35,089 bases of DNA from Candidatus Hydrogenedentota bacterium. GTDB taxonomy: Bacteria > Hydrogenedentota > Hydrogenedentia > Hydrogenedentales > JAJRTN01. The notes beneath the pieces were generated by a model. That model saw only the letters and a program-made list of their open reading frames with translations, ran no database searches and was not told where the DNA came from. The position numbers and the translations under genes are program-made. Location: contig JAJRTN010000025.1 in the NCBI GenBank assembly GCA_024278275.1, positions 1-35,089 on the forward strand, written 5' to 3'. This document shows positions 7,513 to 16,934 of this stretch, piece after piece (positions within the stretch are counted from its first letter, which is position 1; each line of letters opens with the position of its first letter).

Positions 7513-8308
7513 TCACAACGACGCCATCGGCATTTTAGATTCCGGGGTGGGTGGGCTGACGGTTTTCCGCCGGATCGCCGCGCGGCTTCCCCGTGAATCC
7601 GTGGTCTACCTGGGCGACACCGCCCGCGTGCCCTACGGCACCAAATCACCGGAAACCGTGTTGCGTTACGCCCGGAACTGTACGCGGGTCTTGTTGGATC
7701 GGGGCGTGAAACTGCTCGTGGTGGCCTGTAACACGGCATCCGCCCACGCCCTGGAGGCCTTGCGGGACGAACTGGACGTGCCCGTGTTGGGCGTGGTGGA
7801 ACCCGGCGCGCGGGCCGCCGTGGCGAAAAGCACGTCGGGACGCATCGGGGTGATCGGGACGCCCTCGACCGTGGGGAGCCGCGTTTACGAAGACACCATC
7901 GCCGGCTTGAACCCGGACGCCCGGGTCTTCAGCGTACCGTGCCCTTTGTTTGTGCCCCTGGCGGAAGAAGGGTGGGTGCGCGGCGAGGTGCCGCTCAAAG
8001 TGGCCCATGCCTATTTGGACGGGCTGATCGAACACGAGATTGACGCGCTGGTGCTGGGTTGCACACACTATCCCCTGCTGGCGCCCGTGATTGGCGAGGC
8101 CATGGGACCGGCCGTGGCCCTGGTGGACAGTGCCGGCGAAACCGCCGCCGTGGTGGAGCAAACCCTTGCCGCCCTGGACTTGGCGTGCTCGGTGCCCATG
8201 GAACCGCGCCACCGCTTTCTCGTAAGTGACGCGCCCGACGGGTTTGCGCGGGTGGGCAGGCGTTTCCTGGGCGCCCCGCTGACCACGGTGGAATGGTTGG
8301 ATTTCTGA
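7505..8308 (+). CDS. murI: Glutamate racemase
   Basis: MurI makes D-glutamate for peptidoglycan stem peptides by cofactor-independent racemisation using two cysteines. Both are present: C75 in VVACNTASA and C186 in LGCTHYPLL. The N-terminal GILDSGVGGLTV and the YLGDTARVPYG segment are family signatures. The length of 267 residues is normal. The ATG at 7505 lies inside the last codons of the GerMN gene (stop at 7510-7512), so the two are likely translationally coupled. Frames starting further upstream would lie within the GerMN gene and lack family sequence. Confidence 0.96.
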   Translation: MADHNDAIGILDSGVGGLTVFRRIAARLPRESVVYLGDTARVPYGTKSPETVLRYARNCTRVLLDRGVKLLVVACNTASAHALEALRDELDVPVLGVVEPGARAAVAKSTSGRIGVIGTPSTVGSRVYEDTIAGLNPDARVFSVPCPLFVPLAEEGWVRGEVPLKVAHAYLDGLIEHEIDALVLGCTHYPLLAPVIGEAMGPAVALVDSAGETAAVVEQTLAALDLACSVPMEPRHRFLVSDAPDGFARVGRRFLGAPLTTVEWLDF

Positions 8309-8321
8309 AGCGGAGCGAAAC

Positions 8322-9980
8322 ATGTCCGAGGCTCAGGAGAACCAGGCGATGGAAACGCCCTTGGGGAACGTCCCGCGGGGTCCGTCGTGGCTTCGCATTC
8401 TGGTGGGTTACTGGATCGCGGCCGTGGTGTTGACCATGGCCGGCGTGCTGCTGGTTCAATTTCTTCAGCACAGGCCCGACGACCTGGTGGCCTATACCGC
8501 CTACCTGGTGGACGATGTACTGGGACAGACCCTCAGCGCCAACCATGTCCCCGCCGACCGCATCTTTCATTCTTCGTCCCGCATGCGGCGGGACGAAGGG
8601 GCCCGCTGGATGGATTTCACCCTGGATGTTTACCTGCCCAAACGTATCAGCGCTGATGGGCTTCAGGAACTCGCCCGGCAGGCCCTGCTCGACCATGGTG
8701 TGAAGCTTGAGGTGTTGTCGGATGCTCCCGAAGGGCAGAGTTGGCAGTTGAAACTGGGCCGGCTGGCGTTTGCCACCGTGCGCCTTCGGAACCGCGACCG
8801 CGCCGCGCAGGTGATCACGGATCTCAGCGCCGCCTGTAACCGTATCACGAATGACGTGGAAGATATCCTCTTTGAGGCGGGCGTGGCCGAGGAAACCTTT
8901 ACACGGGAAACGCCCGTCGTGCGGACCGACGAGGAAACACGATGGACGTTTACGCAATTGGGGGCCATCCTGCCCGAGGGGATTTCGCCGGGGGAACTCC
9001 GGGGCCGTATCGAAACATCCATGTCCCAGCGTGATATACGGGTCCTGACCGAGGACATGGGCATGGGCGCCGTTTCGCTTCGCGTGATCTACGCCGGCAA
9101 GCATTGCACCGACATCCTTTGCCGCCCGGGGCTCGCTTCCACGGTGGAGCCCCCGGTTCCCGAGGCGGTCCCGGCTCCGGAAGTCACCACGGAACCGCCC
9201 GAAGCGGCGTCCCCGGGAGAGCCCATGCTTCTCCACGTCGTCGAGGCCCAGGGCACGGCTTCGACGGCGTCCCGCGCTCCTGGAACCCAGGCGCCCGCGC
9301 CGCCGGGACCGCGGGAAAAGCGGGGCCGTATCGCCATCATCCTGGACGACGGCGGCAATGACTGGGCCGTGACGGAGAAGGTGCTGGCATTGGATAACCA
9401 TCTGACCTTGTCCCTCCTGCCGAACACGCCGTTCCTTGCGCGGATTGCCGAAGCCGCCACGGCCCGGGACTTTGAACTCATGCTGCACATGCCCATGGAA
9501 ACGGACAGCAAGACGGTGGATCCCGGTCCGGGAAAGATCACCACCGCCATGACAAAGGAGGAAATCCAGCGGCGTACGCGGGAGGCGCTCGCCCAAATCC
9601 CGGAAGTGAAAGGGGTCAATAATCATACCGGTTCCGCATTCACTTCCAACCGGACAAAAACGGGGTATTTCATGGAAGTGCTGCGGGAGAAGGGGCTTTT
9701 CTTCATCGACAGCCGGACGGCCAACGCGACCGTGGCCTATGACGTGGCGCGCGTCATGGGCGTGCCCGCCAACCAGCGTGATATCTTCATCGACGATACC
9801 CATGACACCGAATCGGCCAAGACCCGGCTGGGGGAGCTGGCCGACCTGGCGCTGGCTCGGGGCTCCGCCATTGGTATCGGTCATTTTCGTGAAGAAACGG
9901 CCGCCCTGCTGGCGCGGGAGCTTCCCCGGCTGGCGGCGAAAGGCGTCGCCCTGGTCCATGTTTCGGAGTTGGTTCAATGA
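8322..9980 (+). CDS. Divergent polysaccharide deacetylase family protein with N-terminal membrane anchor
   Basis: The 552-residue protein begins with a membrane helix at about residues 26-46. It continues with a periplasmic region of about 250 residues and a Pro/Ala-rich linker near 270-330, and ends in a NodB-like domain of the divergent polysaccharide deacetylase 2 family. Signatures of that domain are AIILDDGGND, LMLHMPME, GVNNHTGSAF (usually NNHMGS) and LFFIDSRT. Members of this family are often encoded near peptidoglycan amidases and peptidases in Gram-negatives, but their substrate is not well established. The start follows GGAGCG at good spacing, 13 bases after murI. The stop overlaps tsaD by four bases (ATGA). 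Confidence 0.9.
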   Translation: MSEAQENQAMETPLGNVPRGPSWLRILVGYWIAAVVLTMAGVLLVQFLQHRPDDLVAYTAYLVDDVLGQTLSANHVPADRIFHSSSRMRRDEGARWMDFTLDVYLPKRISADGLQELARQALLDHGVKLEVLSDAPEGQSWQLKLGRLAFATVRLRNRDRAAQVITDLSAACNRITNDVEDILFEAGVAEETFTRETPVVRTDEETRWTFTQLGAILPEGISPGELRGRIETSMSQRDIRVLTEDMGMGAVSLRVIYAGKHCTDILCRPGLASTVEPPVPEAVPAPEVTTEPPEAASPGEPMLLHVVEAQGTASTASRAPGTQAPAPPGPREKRGRIAIILDDGGNDWAVTEKVLALDNHLTLSLLPNTPFLARIAEAATARDFELMLHMPMETDSKTVDPGPGKITTAMTKEEIQRRTREALAQIPEVKGVNNHTGSAFTSNRTKTGYFMEVLREKGLFFIDSRTANATVAYDVARVMGVPANQRDIFIDDTHDTESAKTRLGELADLALARGSAIGIGHFREETAALLARELPRLAAKGVALVHVSELVQ

Positions 9981-10969
9981 GTGTAATCCTGGGTATCGAG
10001 ACTTCCTGTGACGAGACGGGCGTCGCCGTCGTGGCGGACGGTTCGGTGGTGCTCGCCAACGAGGTGGCCTCGCAGATCGATATTCACCGCGCCTTTGGCG
10101 GTGTGGTTCCCGAGATCGCCTCGCGCGAGCACACGCGGATCATTTCGCAACTTGTCGAAAAGGCCCTGGACGACGCGGGCCTGGGCGACACGCCCGCGGC
10201 CCGGCTCGACGCCGTCGCCGCGACCCGTGGACCGGGCCTCATGGGCTCGCTGCTGGTGGGCGTGAGTTTCGCCAAGGCCCTGGCCTACAGTTGGAATCGG
10301 CCCTTTGTCCCCGTGCATCACATCGAGGGCCATCTCTTCAGCGCCTTTTTGGGCGAGCCCCGCCCCGACTTTCCCTTTCTCGCCCTGGTGGTGAGCGGCG
10401 GTCACACGCAAATCATTCAGTGCCCCCGCCCCCATGAATACGAAATCCTCGGCACCACCCGCGACGATGCCGTGGGGGAATCCTTTGACAAGGTGGCCCG
10501 TCTTCTCGGCCTTTCCTATCCCGGCGGGCCGTCCATTCAGCAGGCCGCCGAAGAGGGCAATCCCGAGGCTTTCCAGCTTCCCCGCGCCATGACCACGGTC
10601 AAGGGCGGACTCGATTTCAGCTACAGCGGCCTGAAAACCGCCGTGCTTTACGCCATGCAGGAGGGAGATGTTTCCGTGGCCGACATGGCCGCCAGCTTTC
10701 AGGCCGCCGCCGTGGATGTGCTCCTCATCAAGACCAAGAAGGCCATTAAACAGACTGGCGCGGAACGGCTCGTACTGGCCGGGGGCGTGGCCGCCAACCA
10801 ACAGCTCCGCGAACGGTTGACCGGCGAGCTGGACATCGAGGTTTTCCTGCCCCCCTTCGCGTACTGTATCGACAACGGCGCCATGATCGCCGCCGCCGCC
10901 CACTCCCGTCTTCACCATGGCCTGACCGGCAACCTGCGCACCACCGCGAAGCCGGGGCTGTCCCTGTAA
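9977..10969 (+). CDS. tsaD: tRNA N6-adenosine threonylcarbamoyltransferase TsaD
   Basis: TsaD transfers the threonylcarbamoyl group to A37 of ANN-decoding tRNAs, together with TsaB and TsaE. The 330-residue product shows the ASKHA-fold signatures: GIETSCDETGVAV at the N-terminus, the metal-binding HHIEGH, DDAVGESFDKVARLLGL, YPGGP, FSYSGLKTA, LAGGVAANQQLRERL and the C-terminal metal ligand in CIDNGAMIA. It is the last member of the overlapping gene run. Its coupling to cell-wall genes says nothing about function; tsaD is often placed among unrelated housekeeping genes. Confidence 0.97.
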   Translation: MSVILGIETSCDETGVAVVADGSVVLANEVASQIDIHRAFGGVVPEIASREHTRIISQLVEKALDDAGLGDTPAARLDAVAATRGPGLMGSLLVGVSFAKALAYSWNRPFVPVHHIEGHLFSAFLGEPRPDFPFLALVVSGGHTQIIQCPRPHEYEILGTTRDDAVGESFDKVARLLGLSYPGGPSIQQAAEEGNPEAFQLPRAMTTVKGGLDFSYSGLKTAVLYAMQEGDVSVADMAASFQAAAVDVLLIKTKKAIKQTGAERLVLAGGVAANQQLRERLTGELDIEVFLPPFAYCIDNGAMIAAAAHSRLHHGLTGNLRTTAKPGLSL

Positions 10970-10988
10970 AATAGAATCTACAGGATAC

Positions 10989-11008
10989 GGGTGCGTTTCA
11001 GCGCACCC
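10989..11008. other. Short GC hairpin between tsaD and the M20 peptidase gene
   Basis: Arms GGGTGCG (10989-10995) and CGCACCC (11002-11008) are perfect complements around a 6-base loop. No T-run follows, so it may be a weak terminator or a transcript-processing point between the operon and the next gene. Confidence 0.4.
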
Positions 11009-11039
11009 TCATGCCTGACACTGTTGAAGGAGACCGAGC

Positions 11040-12404
11040 ATGTCCGCTGTCGAGCGTGCCTTGGCCCATGTGCGAACCGCGCGTGGTACGTACCTGGATG
11101 AGTTGATCGAGTTCCTGGCCATTCCGAGCATATCCACCCTGCCGGAAAACCGGGGAGACATGACACGAACGGCCCAATGGCTGGCGGACCGGCTCCGGGG
11201 CATTGGACTGGAAACCGTGGAACTCATGTCCACGGGCGGTCATCCAGTGGTCTATGGCGAATGGCTGGGCGCGCCGGGCCGGCCCACGGTGCTGGTCTAC
11301 GGGCATTATGACGTGCAGCCGGTGGATCCCATCGACGAGTGGACGTCCGATCCTTTCGTCCCCACGGTGCGCGGCGACTACCTTTATGCGCGGGGAGCGT
11401 CGGACATGAAGACCCAGATCTTCGCCCAGGTCAAGGCGATGGAAGCCTTCGCCCCAGGCGGGGGCTTCCCGGTGAACATAAAATACCTCATCGAAGGGGA
11501 GGAGGAGATCGGCTCCCCCAACCTGCCGCGATTCATCGAAACCCACCGGGACCAGCTCGCCTGCGACGTGGTGCTCAATTGCGACGGGGGCATCCTGGGC
11601 AAGGACCAGCCGTCCATCACCTATGCCCTGCGCGGATTGGCCTACTTCGAGTTGGAAATCGCCACCCACGAGAAGGATCTGCACAGCGGCGTCTTCGGCG
11701 GCTCCATTCGCAACCCCATCCATGTGCTGGCGGAACTTATCGCGAGCCTGCACGACGCCGATGGGCGCGTCGCCTTGCCGGGCTTTTACGACAAGGTGCG
11801 GGAGCTGGACGAGGAAGAGCGCCGGGCACTGGCGCGCCTCCCCCACGACGATGAGGCATGGCGGGCCATGGCCGGGGCGAAGGCGTTGTATGGCGAGACC
11901 GGTTACACCACGGTGGAGCGGGTGGGGGCGCGGCCCACGCTGGATATCAACGGCATCTGGGGAGGCTTTACCGGGGAAGGGGCGAAAACGGTCTTGCCCG
12001 CGCGGGCCTTCGCCAAGTTCTCGACGCGCCTCGTGGCGGACCAGGATCCGGCGGAAATCCAGGGTCAGTTGGAGGCCCACATCAAGGCCCATGTACCGGA
12101 GGGGGTGTCGTGGAAACTCCACGGCCACTCCTGGGGACCCGGGGCCATCATGGACCGGGAATCGCCCTGCATGCGGGCCGCCATGACGGCCCTCGGGGAG
12201 GTCTTCGGCGTGGCGCCCCTGTTCAAGCGGGAGGGCGGCAGCGTCCCCGTGGTGGGAATCATGCAGGAGCTCCTCGGTGTTGACTCTATTATGCTGGGTT
12301 TTGGCCTGTCCGATGACGGCATCCACGGCCCGGACGAACGTTTCTACCTGCCCAACCTGTACCGTGGCGTGGAAACCTATGTGCGGTTCCTCGGCGGGCT
12401 GTAG
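11040..12404 (+). CDS. M20 family metallopeptidase (dipeptidase/CNDP-like)
   Basis: The 454-residue protein is a di-zinc M20 peptidase of the cytosolic dipeptidase type, which hydrolyses dipeptides or acyl-amino acids. The metal and catalytic residues are visible in order: VYGHYDVQPVDP, YARGASDMKTQ (usually SDDKGQ), EGEEEIGSPNL with the catalytic Glu and a metal ligand, NCDGG, and GLSDDGIHGPDER with the last histidine ligand. The dimerisation insert lies at about residues 205-390 and includes DLHSGVFGGSIRNP. There is no signal peptide, so it is cytoplasmic. AAGGAG eight bases upstream of the ATG supports the start. It is 70 bases from tsaD on the same strand. Confidence 0.93.
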   Translation: MSAVERALAHVRTARGTYLDELIEFLAIPSISTLPENRGDMTRTAQWLADRLRGIGLETVELMSTGGHPVVYGEWLGAPGRPTVLVYGHYDVQPVDPIDEWTSDPFVPTVRGDYLYARGASDMKTQIFAQVKAMEAFAPGGGFPVNIKYLIEGEEEIGSPNLPRFIETHRDQLACDVVLNCDGGILGKDQPSITYALRGLAYFELEIATHEKDLHSGVFGGSIRNPIHVLAELIASLHDADGRVALPGFYDKVRELDEEERRALARLPHDDEAWRAMAGAKALYGETGYTTVERVGARPTLDINGIWGGFTGEGAKTVLPARAFAKFSTRLVADQDPAEIQGQLEAHIKAHVPEGVSWKLHGHSWGPGAIMDRESPCMRAAMTALGEVFGVAPLFKREGGSVPVVGIMQELLGVDSIMLGFGLSDDGIHGPDERFYLPNLYRGVETYVRFLGGL

Positions 12405-12516
12405 GTGGTCAAAGCCCGGCTTGGGTTCCAGCGCCCCCCGGGCCAGCAACAGGACTTGCGGATAAGGCCAATTGGAAGATTGGCGGCTCCGGGAATTCCT
12501 GCCGGAGAAAAAACTC

Positions 12517-14775
12517 ATGCCCCAATCATCAACCCATCCAACCCTGCTTCGTATTACCGGCATGACCTGCGCGGGCTGCGCGGGACGTGTCGAGAAGGCC
12601 CTCCAACAGGTTCCCGGCGTCACCGGGGCCGCGGTGAACCTCATGACCGAGGAAGCCTCCGTGGTTTTTGACGGGGCGCCCGCCGATACGGCGGCCCTGG
12701 TTGCCGCCGTGGAGGCCATCGGCTTCGGTGCCGCGGTCCAGGAGGAAGCCCCTTCGGCCACGGAGGAAGACGACCGCGTGGACGCGGCGGTACGTCAGGC
12801 GCGGTGGCGTTTTCTGCTGGCGTGGCTGCTCACCGCCCCGGTCTCCGTGCTCATGCTGGTGCATATGACGGGCCGCGTGTCCATTCCCGGCTACGTCTGG
12901 ATGGAAGTGCTCCTCGCCCTACCGGTGCTGGTGATTTCCGGCGCGGCGACCTACCACAAGGCGTGGAAAACCGCCCTCGCCGGCAGCCCCAACATGGACG
13001 CCCTCATCGCCCTTGGCACGGGCGCCGCTTTCCTCAGCGGCCCCCTCCATCTCGCGGGCGCCAACATCAGCAGTTTCGCTGCCATCTCGGCCATGATCAT
13101 GGCCTTCCACCTCACGGGCCGCTACATCGAGGCCCGCGCGAAGGGCCGGGCTTCGGACGCCATACGCCGTCTCATCGAGTTGGGCGCCAAGACGGCCCGG
13201 GTCGAGAAGGACGGCGAAACGGTGGACGTGCCCATCGGCGAGGTCCGCACCGGCGACATCATGGTGGTGCGTCCCGGCGAGAAGATCCCCACCGATGGCG
13301 TCGTCGTCTCGGGGGAGAGCGCCGTGGACGAGTCCATGGCCACGGGTGAACCCATGCCCGTGGACAAGGGCGAAGGCGACGAGGTGCTGGGCGCCACGGT
13401 AAACACCACGGGCGCGCTTCGCGTACGGGCCACGCGGGTCGGGCAGGACACCTTTCTCGCCCAGGTGGCCCGCATGGTCCAGGACGCCCAGTCCTCGAAG
13501 GTGCCCATCCAGGAGTTTGCCGACCGCGTGACCGGTGTTTTCGTGCCCATCGTGTTGCTCCTGGCGGCGGGTACCTTCGCGCTTTGGATGTTCGCGCCCG
13601 GCCTCATGGAGGCGCTCGGCGGGTGGGGCGATTTCCTGCCCTGGGTACACCCCACGGACCGCAGTCCCCTGGAGATGGCGGCCTTCGCGGCCATTGCCGT
13701 GCTGGTCATTTCCTGTCCCTGCGCCATGGGCCTCGCCACGCCCACGGCCATCATGGTGGGGAGCGGGCTGGCGGCCACGCGGGGTATCCTCTTCCGCCAG
13801 GGCGCGGCCATACAGGCCCTCCACGAGGTGCGCGTCGTGTGCATCGACAAAACGGGCACCCTCACCCACGGCACGCCGGCCGTTACCGACGTGGTCCCCG
13901 GGGAAGGCGTGACCGAGGAGGCGCTGCTCGCCGCCGCCGCCGCGGTGGAACAGGATTCGGAGCATCCCTTGGGCCGCGCCATCGTCGAGAAGGCCCGGGA
14001 ACGGGGCATCGAGATTGGCACGGGCGAGGGCTTTGCCGCCACCCCCGGCCAGGGGGCTTCCATCCGCCTGGACGGCGCCCTGCTGCGCGTGGGCAAGGCG
14101 GACTACCTGCGCGATTCGGGCATCGCCCTGGAGGCCGTGGAAGGAAAGTGCGACGAACTCCAGGCCGCGGGACGCACCGTCGTCCTGGTCGCGCGCGACG
14201 ACCGGGTCCTGGGCGCCCTCGGTCTGGCCGACACGATCAAGCCCGACGCCGCGGAGGCGATTGGCGCGCTCCGGGCCATGGATATCCGCCCCGTGATGAT
14301 TACGGGCGATCACCACGCAACGGCGGCCGTGGTGGCGAAGGCCGTGGGGATCGAGGAGGTTATCGCGGACGTACTGCCCGGCGGCAAGGCGGAAGCGGTG
14401 GCCCAATTGCGCAAGGAGACCAGCGCCCGCATGGCCATGGTGGGCGACGGCATCAACGACGCCGCCGCCCTCGCCGAGGCCGACGTGGGTGTCGCCCTGG
14501 GCACGGGCAGCGACATCGCCATCGAGACCGCCGACGTGGCGCTGGTGCGCGGCGGCCTGATGACGCTCATCGACGCCATCGGCCTGTCCCGGGCCACCTA
14601 CCGCAAGATCCTGGAGAATCTCTTCTGGGCCTTCGGATACAATGTGATCTTCATTCCCCTGGCGATCCTGGGCCTGTTGCATCCCGTCATCGCGGAAATC
14701 TGCATGGCCCTCAGTTCGGTCAACGTGGTGTGGAACTCCTTGCGCCTGCGTCGCTACAATCCACCGCGGATGTAG
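12517..14775 (+). CDS. copA: Copper(I)-exporting P1B-type ATPase
   Basis: The 752-residue pump expels Cu(+) from the cytoplasm at the cost of ATP. One N-terminal heavy-metal-associated domain carries GMTCAGC (C18 and C21). The transmembrane metal site is CPC at residues 400-402. The other P-type signatures are ATGEP (actuator domain), DKTGTLTHG with phosphorylated D444, SEHPLG, and the hinge [18 protein letters not shown]. Cu(+) specificity is supported by YN in helix 7 (FGYNVIFIP) and MALSS in helix 8. Upstream in-frame TTG 12472 is possible, but GGAG before ATG 12517 and the family's usual N-terminus favour 12517. No CsoR, CueR or copper chaperone gene is adjacent. Confidence 0.94.
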   Translation: MPQSSTHPTLLRITGMTCAGCAGRVEKALQQVPGVTGAAVNLMTEEASVVFDGAPADTAALVAAVEAIGFGAAVQEEAPSATEEDDRVDAAVRQARWRFLLAWLLTAPVSVLMLVHMTGRVSIPGYVWMEVLLALPVLVISGAATYHKAWKTALAGSPNMDALIALGTGAAFLSGPLHLAGANISSFAAISAMIMAFHLTGRYIEARAKGRASDAIRRLIELGAKTARVEKDGETVDVPIGEVRTGDIMVVRPGEKIPTDGVVVSGESAVDESMATGEPMPVDKGEGDEVLGATVNTTGALRVRATRVGQDTFLAQVARMVQDAQSSKVPIQEFADRVTGVFVPIVLLLAAGTFALWMFAPGLMEALGGWGDFLPWVHPTDRSPLEMAAFAAIAVLVISCPCAMGLATPTAIMVGSGLAATRGILFRQGAAIQALHEVRVVCIDKTGTLTHGTPAVTDVVPGEGVTEEALLAAAAAVEQDSEHPLGRAIVEKARERGIEIGTGEGFAATPGQGASIRLDGALLRVGKADYLRDSGIALEAVEGKCDELQAAGRTVVLVARDDRVLGALGLADTIKPDAAEAIGALRAMDIRPVMITGDHHATAAVVAKAVGIEEVIADVLPGGKAEAVAQLRKETSARMAMVGDGINDAAALAEADVGVALGTGSDIAIETADVALVRGGLMTLIDAIGLSRATYRKILENLFWAFGYNVIFIPLAILGLLHPVIAEICMALSSVNVVWNSLRLRRYNPPRM

Positions 14776-14813
14776 TTCAGTCATCCTGAAGACCAGGTTG
14801 CCGCGGTCGCCGG

Positions 14814-14853
14814 GGTTCCCTCGCAATGACGGTTGGGGGGGCAAGGCCCACCC
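14814..14853. repeat. Dispersed hairpin element, copy A
   Basis: The segment contains GGTTCCCTCGCAATGACGGT followed by a G-run and GGCCCACC. It aligns with the element at 16216-16263 across about 40 bases, including AATGACGGT and the G-rich and C-rich arms. It lies in the 138-base gap between copA and the Gfo/Idh gene. Confidence 0.55.
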
Positions 14854-14913
14854 GGCCATTTCGCTTTTTGCGAAGGCGATGCCGCGCGGAACGTTCGGGG
14901 AGAGGAATCATTC

Positions 14914-16188
14914 ATGAGTAATGCGCCACTGAAGATCACCATCAGCGGAACGGGTTTCGCGGGGGATTTCACCGCCCGGGTCTTCGGCATGATTCCCCAT
15001 CGCAACGGCGTTGATATCACGTTGGCGGGGGTATGCTCCGGCCAACTGGGGAACGCGCAACGCTTCGCGGCGCGGCACAACGTGGCCACGGCCTACGCCA
15101 CCCACGGCGAAATGCTGGAGGCGGTCCAACCTGACATCGACTGCATCGCCAGCGCCAATTACACCCACGGTCAATACGTCATCGAGGCGGCCGAGGCGGG
15201 CGTGGGCGTCATTGTTTTGGAGAAGCCACCCCTCATCTGGCCCGGCTATTCGGAGGGCCGCGAGGCCGATGCCGAAACACGGAAACACGAATCCATGGCG
15301 GCCCTTGCCGGGGTGCTGGACGCCGTGGAGGGATGCGGCGCAAAGCTGCTCTACGGGGAAAACTTCACCTACGTGGACGGCGTGAAGGCGCTGGTGGAAT
15401 TGATGACCGAAGCCCAACGCACGGGCAAGGGGAAGGTGCTCCTGCAACGGGGCGTGTGCGCCCACCAGGGATCCCACGCCCCCGCCTACGACACGCCTTC
15501 CAAGTCCGGCGGCGGTTCCCTCTTCAACAAGGCCTGCCACCCCCTCGGCCCCGCTTTGTACCTGAAGGAGGTGGAGGGTATCCTCCGCGACGGCGTGCCC
15601 ATCCGTCCGGCCCGGGTCTCGGCGGTGGCGCTCCAGGTGCTGAAACACCAGCCGGCCGCCGTGGGCGAGCACTTTCGCGTGATGCAGCATGTGGACGACT
15701 TCGGGCGCATTACGGTGATCTTCGACGATGACACGGTGGCGGAGTTGTCCGGCTACGACCTCAGTATTTCAGGCATTCGCAACGCCTTTTCCGCCATTTG
15801 TGATTTCGGGCAATACGACATGCGTATCAATCCGAACAACGAAAACGAGCTGTTTCTGCCCAGGGCCGACGCCGCGGGCGATCTCCTCCTGCGGGAAAAA
15901 CTCCCCACGCCGATGGGTTCCTCCTTTCCCGCGCCGAACCAGTTTCACACCCACGGCTACGTGAACGAGATGACGGACGCCGTGGATTCCGCCCTGGACC
16001 CCACCCGCCATCCCCAGTCCGGCCCCATGCTGGCGTGGGATACGATGGCCGTGCTCATGGCGGGCTACGAATCGAACGAAAAGAATGCCGCCTTCGTGGA
16101 CCTGTCGGAACTCACGGGTGCACGCGACTTCCCGGTGGAGACGCTGCCCGCTCCCGCCCGTTTCGGCGCCGTGTTACAGCGGACATGA
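14914..16188 (+). CDS. Gfo/Idh/MocA family oxidoreductase
   Basis: The 424-residue protein has an N-terminal Rossmann domain beginning KITISGTGFAGDF, then the typical EKPP motif after the beta-alpha unit (IVLEKPPLIWP). The C-terminal alpha/beta domain contains the SGGGSLFNKACHPLGPALY helix, which carries the histidine expected at the active site. Family members use NAD(P) to oxidise or reduce sugars, inositols and related compounds; the substrate cannot be read from sequence. The start at 14914 follows GGGAGAGG and leaves out about 80 bases of repeat-like leader that would be translated from an upstream GTG. Hairpin elements sit on both sides of the gene. Confidence 0.9.
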   Translation: MSNAPLKITISGTGFAGDFTARVFGMIPHRNGVDITLAGVCSGQLGNAQRFAARHNVATAYATHGEMLEAVQPDIDCIASANYTHGQYVIEAAEAGVGVIVLEKPPLIWPGYSEGREADAETRKHESMAALAGVLDAVEGCGAKLLYGENFTYVDGVKALVELMTEAQRTGKGKVLLQRGVCAHQGSHAPAYDTPSKSGGGSLFNKACHPLGPALYLKEVEGILRDGVPIRPARVSAVALQVLKHQPAAVGEHFRVMQHVDDFGRITVIFDDDTVAELSGYDLSISGIRNAFSAICDFGQYDMRINPNNENELFLPRADAAGDLLLREKLPTPMGSSFPAPNQFHTHGYVNEMTDAVDSALDPTRHPQSGPMLAWDTMAVLMAGYESNEKNAAFVDLSELTGARDFPVETLPAPARFGAVLQRT

Positions 16189-16215
16189 CAGGGGCAATCC
16201 CTTGACTTTTCCCAT

Positions 16216-16263
16216 GGATTCCCCTTCCGCGGGAATGACGGTAGGGTGGGCCCTGGCCCACCA
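16216..16263. repeat. Dispersed hairpin element, copy B, between convergent genes
   Basis: The core 16245-16262 is a perfect palindrome, GGTGGGCC-CT-GGCCCACC. It is preceded by GATTCCCCTTCCGCGGGAAT, itself a short inverted repeat (ATTCCC/GGGAAT), and AATGACGGT. It lies between the convergent oxidoreductase and vapC genes, so it could end transcription from both sides. Confidence 0.6.
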
Positions 16264-16327
16264 AATCCAAACCGTGGCAACCGAACCGCTATGGTGCGGC
16301 GCTTTTTCACGGGAGCATAAAGGGGCG

Positions 16328-16717
16328 CTAGAGCACATCTAAACCGATATGCTTGGCCATCAGGTCAAAGTCCGAGTCACTGTGTACGATCTGAAAACCA
16401 TGCTCCGCGCAAAATGTCCCGATCAACACGTCAATGGTTTTTCGAACGGTCACGCCTCTTGACCGGAGAAGCCGGTAATTGGCCGCCGACTTTTCAGCCA
16501 TGGAGAATCCGACCATGTCAAAATGAGGAAGGGAGAGAAGAAGTTCCGACACCTCTTTGCGTTTTTTTGTGGCGCGAATGCCCTGCATAATCTCGCAATA
16601 GACGAGATCTCCCATAGCCACGAGGTCTTCTTCGAGACACCATTCCACCTTCTCGGAAACACGCCGGATACCGCCCCTGAAATACTCGATCCAGGCCGAC
16701 GTATCAATGATGACCAT
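16328..16717 (-). CDS. vapC: VapC-type PIN-domain ribonuclease toxin
   Basis: The 129-residue protein is a PIN-domain nuclease of the VapC type, which cleaves RNA when not bound by its antitoxin. Its acidic metal-binding residues can be seen: D5 in MVIIDTSAWIEYF, E42 in LVYCEIMQGI, D96 in KTIDVLIGTF, and D114/D116 in HSDSDFD. The length is normal. The ATG lies one base after the antitoxin stop (TGACATG), which indicates translational coupling. Cellular targets cannot be inferred. Confidence 0.92.
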   Translation of the reverse strand: MVIIDTSAWIEYFRGGIRRVSEKVEWCLEEDLVAMGDLVYCEIMQGIRATKKRKEVSELLLSLPHFDMVGFSMAEKSAANYRLLRSRGVTVRKTIDVLIGTFCAEHGFQIVHSDSDFDLMAKHIGLDVL

Positions 16718-16718
16718 G

Positions 16719-16910
16719 TCAGTCTCGTCTCATTGCTTCGAGATCGCCTTGCCAGTCGACTTTCCCCTTGAGGGAACGAAGTTTCTTCTGGCTGTTGACT
16801 TGGACCAGCAACCGAAGGCCCGACTCGATGGCGGCGCGTTTTGTTCGACAACCACTGGAACGAAGCGCCCGTTCCATTAGCTTGTCGTCAATAACCACGT
16901 TGGTCCTCAT
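16719..16910 (-). CDS. vapB: VapB-type antitoxin
   Basis: The 63-residue protein starts MRTNVVIDDKLMERAL, the ribbon-helix-helix opening typical of type II VapB antitoxins. It continues with TKRAAIESGLRLLVQ and a C-terminal tail that would wrap around VapC. The start follows GGGAG at good spacing. It is encoded directly upstream of vapC, the usual order, and would repress its own promoter together with VapC. Confidence 0.9.
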   Translation of the reverse strand: MRTNVVIDDKLMERALRSSGCRTKRAAIESGLRLLVQVNSQKKLRSLKGKVDWQGDLEAMRRD

Positions 16911-16934
16911 GTTACATCTCCCTCGTTCTTACGA

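Noticed and set aside
7995-9977. 660-codon open frame on the minus strand
   Set aside because: It lies fully opposite murI and the deacetylase gene, both with clear family motifs; its His/Gly/Arg-rich translation is typical of antisense frames in GC-rich DNA.
10998-12761. 587-codon open frame on the minus strand
   Set aside because: It is antisense to the M20 peptidase gene and the start of copA; no recognisable motif or ribosome binding site.
12919-14859. 646-codon open frame on the minus strand
   Set aside because: It is antisense to copA, which has all P-type ATPase signatures; the translation shows no domain.
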